This document shows positions 57,060 to 64,000 of a stretch of DNA of 64,000 nt, piece after piece. The stretch is from contig LSAX01000004.1 of the NCBI GenBank assembly GCA_001557505.1, forward strand, positions 1 through 64,000, read 5' to 3'. The stretch is from Reticulascus tulasneorum (Eukaryota; Ascomycota; Sordariomycetes; Glomerellales; Reticulascaceae). Made by a program: the position numbers and the translations under genes. Within the stretch, counting starts at the first letter, position 1; each line of letters opens with the position of its first letter. The notes under the pieces are model-generated. The model made no database searches. It was not told the DNA's origin and saw only the letters and a list, made by a program, of their open reading frames with translations.

Positions 57060-58397
57060 ATGCCACTAGCAACATCCCTCAAGCTGCTCTCCGGCTATTC
57101 CATTCCGGCCATTGGTCTTGGTACCTGGGTAAGATTCGGCCGTTACTTTTCAGGTGCGTATCAGCTAAGAATATTTAAAGCAATCTAAGCCAAATGAGGT
57201 AAAGAACGCTGTTCAGCATGCGTTGGAAGTAGGATATCGCCACATCGACGCGGCGGCTTGCTATGAAAATGAAAGAGAGGTCGGCGACGGCATCAAGGCG
57301 TCAGGGGTGGACCGTAAAGATATATTCGTAAGCTATCACCTAATATGCTTGACTAATGTGCCTAACTTGTTCCGGTTTTACTAATACATGCTACAGATAA
57401 CAAGCAAGCTGTGGAACACGCACCACAAAGCAGAGGATGTGGAAAAGGGTTTGGACCTGACCTTGGCGGATCTTCAAACTGACTATGTAGATTTGTTTCT
57501 GGTGCGAAATAACGTCTAGCCGCAATTCGTTTCTCAAATGACTAATGCTACGCACAGATTCACTGGCCTGTCTCATTCAGGAAGACAGATGACGCGACTC
57601 GCTTCCCAATTAACTCAGTCACGGAGCAAATCGATGTCATTGATATCCCTGTCAGTGAGACATGGAAAGCCATGGAAGATCTTGTCAAAAAGGGAAAAAT
57701 CAGAACCATCGGTGTCTCAAACTTCACCAAAGAGAAAATCGAAGAGTTATGGAAGACAGCCGAGATCAAACCTGCAGTTAATCAGATTGAGGCGCATGCC
57801 TATCTCCAGCAACCAGATTTGTTGGCCTGGTCCAAGGAGAACGTAGGTCATATTCCGTTCAAGCCGGTTGTAACCCACCACCTAATGAGTTAAGGGAATT
57901 GTTGTGACGGCATATAGTCCGCTCGGAAACAATATCTACAACCTGCCTCGGTGAGTTGTCACATTCCTGAGGCCTTGCTTGACATCATAGCTGACACGGC
58001 CACAGTGGTGTCGACGACCCTGTCGTAACTGATCTTGCAAAATCTCTTGGCAAGGACCCGGCGCATGTTCTCATTAGCTGGGCTCTTCAACGAGGCACCG
58101 TTGTTCTCCCCAAGTCCGTGACTCCATCTCGGATCGCTCAAAACTTAGAAGGTGTGTGGTCCCTTCATCCTCATCTGAAATAAGCATGCACTCTCTGACA
58201 TGCACAATTTCTGCTTAGTATCTGAATTGCCGAATGACGTCTTTGAGAAGATCAACTCTCTTGACCGAAAACACCGGTACAACTTCCCTGCAAGACTCGG
58301 GGTGGACATTTTCGGGGAGTCGGACCCCGAGACCTTGCGCGAAGCAGTGGAGACCTGGAAGGCGGCGCAAAGAAAGCTACGCAATGGTACATCATAG
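57060..58397 (+). CDS. Aldo-keto reductase (glyceraldehyde/glycerol type)
   Basis: Seven exons (57060-57128, 57181-57327, 57397-57501, 57558-57842, 57895-57950, 58006-58151, 58219-58397) sum to 987 nt, or 328 aa. The catalytic tetrad is complete: Asp in HIDAAACY, Tyr in the same block, Lys in ITSKLW and His in [29 protein letters not shown] and [13 protein letters not shown] complete the TIM barrel and NADPH site. The protein resembles the fungal glycerol dehydrogenase/glyceraldehyde reductase group, to which GaaD of galacturonate catabolism belongs. It would reduce the glyceraldehyde freed by the adjacent aldolase to glycerol, using NADPH in the cytosol (inference from family and position). 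A role in reducing the starting sugar acid is the main alternative. Confidence 0.9.
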
Positions 58398-58813
58398 CAC
58401 GTAGAATTATACACTAGTATCCTAGATTCAATAGAAGTTATTCTTCCTGTCACTTTGAAGCAATATGTGGATTTCCGGGTTGACCAGTCATAGCCGTGGC
58501 CACTTGCCGCATTTTCCTTATCCTCACGGAAAAGCAATTGTGTGGAGAAGTTCGACCCCACTTGCTCCCCTGTGCGGATAAGCAGGCAAAGCGGGTAAGA
58601 TGAGACCTGGCTCTGAATATCGTATTGTCACCCCCGCGTACCCTCTCTGGTCCGGTGCAGAGCAGGGAAAGCTTGACATTGCTTTTAAATCAACGCTGTG
58701 GTAGGCCATCCACAACAGAACTTAAGGACTTGCCCTTGTTTGAACACTCAGTAGCCCTAATTCGACCACATTGTAATCCGGCTTCTGATTGGTCACTGCC
58801 ATCGCCATCCAGC
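58398..58813. promoter_or_regulatory. Promoter of the galactonate dehydratase gene
   Basis: This 416-bp spacer lies between two genes on the same strand. No gene is seen. The dehydratase reading frame is open a little upstream of its ATG, but family alignment begins at 58814. Confidence 0.45.
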
Positions 58814-60135
58814 ATGGGTATCATCAAGACAATGGAATACTTCCGCGTCCCACCTCGGTGGCTATTTGTGAAGATCACAGACGACGGGGGAAATGTTGGT
58901 TGGGGCGAGGCATCACTGGAGGGCCACACACAAGCTGTTGAAGGATGCTTAGATGCATGGTTCGAGAGATACCGTGGTCTTGATGCCGAGTAAGTTGCAA
59001 CCCGTTTAGCGTCACCGTTGCTCTCTCAATACTTCATGTGCTAATCTTTCTCCATAGTAATATCGAGCATATATGGCAGATGTCATGGCGTACAACCTTT
59101 TATCGCGGAGGGCCTGTCTTTATGAGCGCCTTGGCTGGAATTGACATTGCATTGTGGGATTTGAAAGGTGCGTAGCGCTCGGATCCACTCGCTCGTCCCT
59201 TCTGTTACACCCCCCATTAACTGATGGCACAGCAAGGAAGCTTGGAGTGCCAATTCACCAGTTACTTGGGGGGAGGTTGAGGGACAAAATCAAGGTGTAC
59301 GCCTGGATTGGGGGCGACCGACCTGGCGATGTTGGGAAACAGGCGTAGATATACCACCCCAGCGCATATTCAACTGTGGCTAACCATAACTAGTCAAGCC
59401 CGCAAGGACCAAGGCTTCACTTCTGTGAAAATGAACGCAACGGAAGACTTGGCCTGGCTAGATTCACCATCGATTGTTGACAGCGCGGTTCAACGTCTCA
59501 AAGCAGTTAAAGCCCTTGGCATGGATGCCGGAATCGACTTCCATGGTCGTGTTCACAAACCCATGGCCAAGCAACTGATAAAGGCTCTAGAACCGCATCG
59601 TCCGCTCTTTATCGAGGAGCCTTTACTATCGGAGCATATCGGAGGCATTCAACAGATTACTACCAGTTGCCCTATCGCCCTTGGCGAGCGTCTTCATAGC
59701 CGTTGGGATGTTCGCCCTTTCTTGGAATCAGGGTGCGTGGACATCCTGCAGCCAGATATTTGCCACGTTGGCGGGATATCTGAGATGAAGCGTATCGCTG
59801 CAATGTGTGAGACGTACGATGTGGCATTGGCTCCGCACTGTCCACTGGGGCCTATTGCGTTGGCTGCCAATGTGCAAGTTGACCTGTCATCTCCGAATTT
59901 TGCCATTCAAGAGATGAGCTTGGGCATTCACTACAACAGCACAGGACAAGACCTTACAAGCTACACTTTGAACCCGGAAGTATGGAAGGTTACGGACGGC
60001 TATATCGATTTCCTTTCAGGGCCGGGGCTGGGAATTGAGATAGATGAAGCCCAGGTCAGAGAGCTGTCTAAGAACTGTGAGCCGTGGATTAGCCCGGGGT
60101 TCATTGGGCCTGATGGGGAGATACGGGAGTGGTAG
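58814..60135 (+). CDS. D-galactonate dehydratase, enolase superfamily (DgoD type)
   Basis: Four exons (58814-58989, 59058-59167, 59233-59344, 59394-60135) sum to 1140 nt, or 379 aa, close to the length I recall for bacterial DgoD (about 382). The N-terminal capping domain has PPRWLFVKI and [11 protein letters not shown]. The barrel has [38 protein letters not shown] (metal Asp and catalytic His), FIEEP and ALGERL (metal Glu residues), and [14 protein letters not shown] with the second catalytic His. These blocks are those of the DgoD subfamily rather than the fungal L-galactonate dehydratases (GaaB/LGD1). The reaction is dehydration of D-galactonate to 2-keto-3-deoxy-D-galactonate, needing Mg2+, in the cytosol. 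Its product fits the aldolase at 55.5 kb. Close relatives act on other aldonates, so the substrate is probable, not certain. Confidence 0.92.
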
Positions 60136-61253
60136 ATTTCCTCCAAGCGAGTCAACAAACAATTTACTGCATCTGAACGTGTCGATAAAACTCAAATTCT
60201 GAGCATTGGTGTAAAAGGTTTGAGGTAGCATTATAGCAAAACACAGTATTCGAGCAAGGCTTTTAAATGTTAGATAATAAAGCATCCGCTTCTTTAACGC
60301 TGGGGATCATCACAGATATAAAAGCCCTATATATTGTGAAACCCTTACTCCTTAAAGCAGAGGTTTCACAACAAGAGCAAGAGAAAGATCAATCAAATCA
60401 TTAAGTCCAACACACGCATAAATATACATCTAGCCCGGCGGCATATCAGAAATCACATGTAATTGTTTGCAAAAGTCAAAGCCAATACCTCTGCCCAGTA
60501 TAACTTTATCCAACTGCCGACCCCATATTCCGTTCCATTTCCCAACGCTTCTATTGGTTTCGTCCCATCACTCAGCTTTTGCACTTCTAGAACAATTCGT
60601 ACTCTCCATGATCGGGGTTGACAAGTGATCCAGACTGTTCCATGTCTCACATTCCGTTCCTGCATATGCTCACCTGTTTCTTCAGCTGCCGCAGCATGTA
60701 GCCTAGATTGTTCTATAATCACGAGAGACTAGCCACCTCAGCCGGGTGTGGTGCGCTACCTCTGCACGTACCTAGGCAACGGAAACATTGCCGTCTAGCA
60801 AAGCTCCTTGTACTGGACCTCCCATCCGACACCACGGCTACGCTATGGTCCAGTTTTCCCATGTGTTTGCCCAGAAATACGCCATTCCGAGCAAAGGCCT
60901 CTTTTATTGGCAGTCTTATCGCACTTTTGGTTTTCCGTCGGAGCCGGTAACCAAACCTGCCCTAGTGTTGCTAGGTCAGACTCGGGCCAGCCGGGTTTAC
61001 CCCAGACCCCGCATTACGGAAAAGCACTCCATCACTCCCCACGGGGTAAGACTGAGCTTTTTGCAGAACAGACGCGCGCAGATTGGGAACCAACAGGAGA
61101 CATGAGCAGGGTTGCCTTGGAAGAGATTCTCACTATGTATATACCGAGACTTGCATCACTTCTCTGGTTTATTTCATCATAAAATCATACCGAGCTCTTG
61201 CTGCTCATTCCCCAATTCGACCATCATTACAATATTCGGTTCCTTAATCAGCC
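60136..61253. other. Spacer, promoter of the transporter
   Basis: This is 1.1 kb. A minus-strand frame at 60453-60722 lacks an ATG and has no known relatives that I recognise. The stretch 60780-61080 is GC-richer and carries several CGG/CCG words suitable for C6 regulators. No gene is supported. Confidence 0.4.
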
Positions 61254-63014
61254 ATGGACATGCAAAAGAACACGGCCGACGATCTAGACGGCAAAATCAA
61301 CGTGGATGAGATGGAGCGTGCCAATACGGCCGATTCCGGGGTTCTGGAGAAGCAACCCCAGACAGAGAACCTAGACCAATTTGGAGCAAAGACGAAGCTG
61401 AGTCCAGAGGAAACAGCTCTGGTCAAGAAACTAGACTTGTACATCTTGGTAAATACCAGAAACCCAAGTTGCGATGGACTGTTCTAACCTTCTGAACTTA
61501 GCCGACCCTATGGCTGATGTACTTCCTCAATTTTCTTGACCGGAATGCCATGATCAACGGAAAACTGAACACATTGGCAAAGGACCTGAAGCTCGTGGGG
61601 ACACAATACAACACCTGTGTCTCTATCCTGTTCGTTGGGTACGAATGCTTCCTTGCCTTGCATACATAAAGTCTTTTCTGACAACCGCTGATAGGTACCT
61701 ATGCGGACAAGTCCCTTCGAACATGATTCTCAACAGAGTCAGGCCATCGTGGTATATGGCAGGTACGCACATCTATATTCCAATATCGGAATCAATATAC
61801 TCACACAGCAAAAGGGTTCATGTTGGCATGGTCCGTTGTCAGTCTCCTCACCTACATGGTCCACGACTACAATACTATGTTGGTCTGTCGATTTCTTCTC
61901 GGTATCACCGAGGCTCCAGTAAGTTTGACCACATACTCCGTCATCTGATCGAGATGAGATAGTTTGGGATAACTAACAGGACTAAAGTTCTACCCTGGTG
62001 CACTGTACATGCTGAGTCAGTTCTACACTCGCAAAGAGATAGCTGCTCGTATGGCCATATTTTACACCGGCAATATGCTCGCCAGTGCCTTCTCAGGGCT
62101 TATCGCAGCTGGTATATTCGCCGGGTTAGATCAAAAGCACGGTCTAGCTGGTTGGCAGTGGTAATTACCCCTAATTTTATGGTGCTCTTGTTCTTTAGCT
62201 GACCGTTAATAGGCTGTTCGTCATTCAAGGCGCTGTCTCCATAGTCGTTTCGATCGCTGCCTTCTTCCTTCTTCCCGACAGCCCCCTTAAAACCCGCTGG
62301 TTGACCGACAGTGAGCGCCAACTAGCGCATAACCGAATTTTCGAAGACACAACAGGGCGCCGCGAGGCTGGAACCAGTGTTTGGAAGGGTCTGCGTGAAG
62401 CTTGCACCGACTGGCGCACGTGGGCGTTCTGTCTCATGGACAACTTCCATCTTTCGGCCAACGGCTTCAAGAACTTCCTCCCCACAGTCGTCAAGACTCT
62501 TGGATTTAATACCACCATTACACTGGTCTTGACGTGCCCGCCGTATCTTGTAGCTGGCCTTGTTAGCATATTGGTGTCCTACTCGTCTGGACGCTACAAC
62601 GAGCGCACTTGGCACACGACCGTCAGCAAAGGCATTGCTATCGTGGGCTTCGCCATGTCCGTCGCTACACTCAACACTGCTGTCCGTTATGTTGGCGTAA
62701 TATTGTTCGTCGGGGCTACGTATGGCGTCAATAATATCATTTTAGGTTGGACGGCTTCAGTACTTGGTCAAACTGACGAGAAGAAGGCTGTAGCGATAGC
62801 GATGTGCAACACTTTCGGAAACCTAGCGAGTATTTACACTCCTTACCTGTGGCCCGATTCGGATGCGCCGCGCTTTCTCGCCGCAATGATTGCTAGCATT
62901 GGCTTCTCTGTTGGAGTGGTTCTCTGTGCTTGGTGGATGCGAGTTGCTTTGAAGAGAACCAATCGCAAGATGATGGAATCAAATAATGGTACTACCAACT
63001 TTTACGTGTTTTAA
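61254..63014 (+). CDS. MFS anion transporter, ACS/Dal5-like family
   Basis: Six exons (61254-61448, 61502-61638, 61695-61762, about 61809-61918, 61988-62160, 62213-63014) give about 494 aa. The cytoplasmic N-terminus is long and charged. The first membrane segment carries LMYFLNFLDRNAMINGKL, the opening signature of the family. VGYLCGQVPSNMIL and FLLGITEAPFYPGALYMLS follow, then a total of about twelve hydrophobic segments. The family moves carboxylates and other small anions with protons across the plasma membrane, and bacterial galactonate transporters belong to the same superfamily branch. Position after the dehydratase makes uptake of the sugar acid a good guess. The acceptor of the fourth exon has two choices six bases apart. 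Confidence 0.9.
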
Positions 63015-64000
63015 CTAGATACAAAAAGTCTCTCTGAGATTCACATTACCCATGTGACTAGTAAAACGCATTGAGCCAAGAATGTAACCCACACCTCGCC
63101 TCCGCCCGCGAGCTTACTGCATATTGCCCCTAGTCCATCCATATTCACTTCACGCTCCACTTCACCAAATCAAAGCCCCGGGGTCGCCGTACTATGGGTT
63201 TGGCTAGGAAGGGTTACCTGTCAGCTTGTCACAACACCCATTCCATACTGTAGGTTTATCAGGCTTCCGACCCAAAGTGCTAAATGAACGGATCCAACTA
63301 GTGACATACTGTGCAAGAAGGACGCTTCATGCTATGCAGTCAGCTTTGCGTAAAATCTTGGGTCAGAATTAGCAAGTTAGGTTGCGATACTTTGACCAAA
63401 TTCTAAACGATTTTAGTAAGATATAATTGTTGCCCCCATTCATCTTCCGTCTCAAAGAAGATCTAATTTGGGAGATACCACGATACATCCCCATTTTCAC
63501 GGTCTTACCATCGTTCAAGGTACAAGTCGCTGGGCTATAAGTTGACGAGGCGCCGCCGAACGGTATTTCTCGTGACGCTATCTTTTCATGCAATACTACT
63601 TTGGCATTTTACTACCGTAACATCCGGTAGCCTTTAATCATGTTAAGATTCAGCCCAGCCTCTACCAGGATTTAGGCTTGGAGACCTTACGTCTCTGAAC
63701 TATATAAGTGTGAACTTTATGTATTCGGTTTACATTTTCTCTTTTCCTGGTCGCTGTTGAACTAGAACGTAAAGCAGTGACGCTCTAGAGTGCTAGGGCA
63801 GAGTCCCGCTGCTGTTGGAATTTGCCTCGTTGATTTCTGGTGGATTTGAAATGGGTATGGATACTGCTACAGACACGCGAAGCTGATCTTAGTTGCCAAG
63901 CGAGCATTCACAGCTTGCCCTACACAGCAGCAATAGAAGAGCACAACGCCCCTTTCAACACTTGATATATCAATTTATTTATCCCAATTAACTGTAATAA
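63015..64000. other. Terminal spacer without supported gene
   Basis: After the transporter stop no coding frame can be supported. The minus-strand frame at 63369-63593 resembles nothing known. Any gene here would run beyond the window. Confidence 0.45.

Noticed and set aside
60453..60722. Minus-strand frame upstream of the transporter
   Set aside because: Lacks an ATG and any known relative.
1..64000. CRISPR arrays, tRNA or rRNA genes, bacterial operons
   Set aside because: None seen; sequence is fungal nuclear DNA with spliced genes.

Overview
The window is a chromosome end from a filamentous ascomycete (Pezizomycotina). It opens on about ten CCCTAA telomere repeats. Its genes carry 46-71 bp introns with GT-AG borders (two are GC-AG), and its families are typical of moulds: C6 zinc regulators, a highly reducing PKS, NmrA, HET and 2EXR proteins, an AA9 LPMO and an A-T-R reductase. 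I cannot fix the genus from sequence alone. Exon models were built by hand; for most genes the exon lengths sum to a multiple of three, which supports them.

Region 1 (about 1.5-24.3 kb) is a telomere-adjacent secondary-metabolite cluster. It holds a regulator with a CCHC-type finger plus a C6 finger, an SDR, a BAHD acyltransferase, an eight-exon highly reducing PKS (KS-AT-DH-MT-ER-KR-ACP, 2580 aa, no release domain), two P450s and a trichodiene-synthase-family terpene cyclase. PKS, terpene cyclase and acyltransferase together suggest, by inference, a sesquiterpene-type core esterified with a reduced polyketide acyl chain.

Region 2 (24.3-39 kb) is gene-poor and decayed. It has a 79-bp tandem duplication, an NmrA-like gene broken by two in-frame stops, a truncated C6 regulator, an apparently intact ankyrin protein, an unidentified minus-strand coding relic, a 2EXR protein and a broken HET-domain gene.

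Region 3 (39-63 kb) is metabolic: a secreted GH27 alpha-galactosidase, a secreted AA9 LPMO, a divergent pair made of an adenylation-thiolation-reductase enzyme and a dihydroxyacetone-kinase-family enzyme, a C6 regulator and a cyclase-family (PF04199) protein. It ends with a compact catabolic set: a 2-keto-3-deoxy-aldonate-type aldolase divergent from an aldo-keto reductase, then a DgoD-type galactonate dehydratase, then an ACS/Dal5-family transporter. Together these outline import and non-phosphorylative breakdown of an aldonic acid such as D-galactonate to pyruvate plus glyceraldehyde, with the reductase (and perhaps the kinase) consuming the triose. That cluster and the telomere-proximal PKS/terpene cluster are the two most interesting things here.
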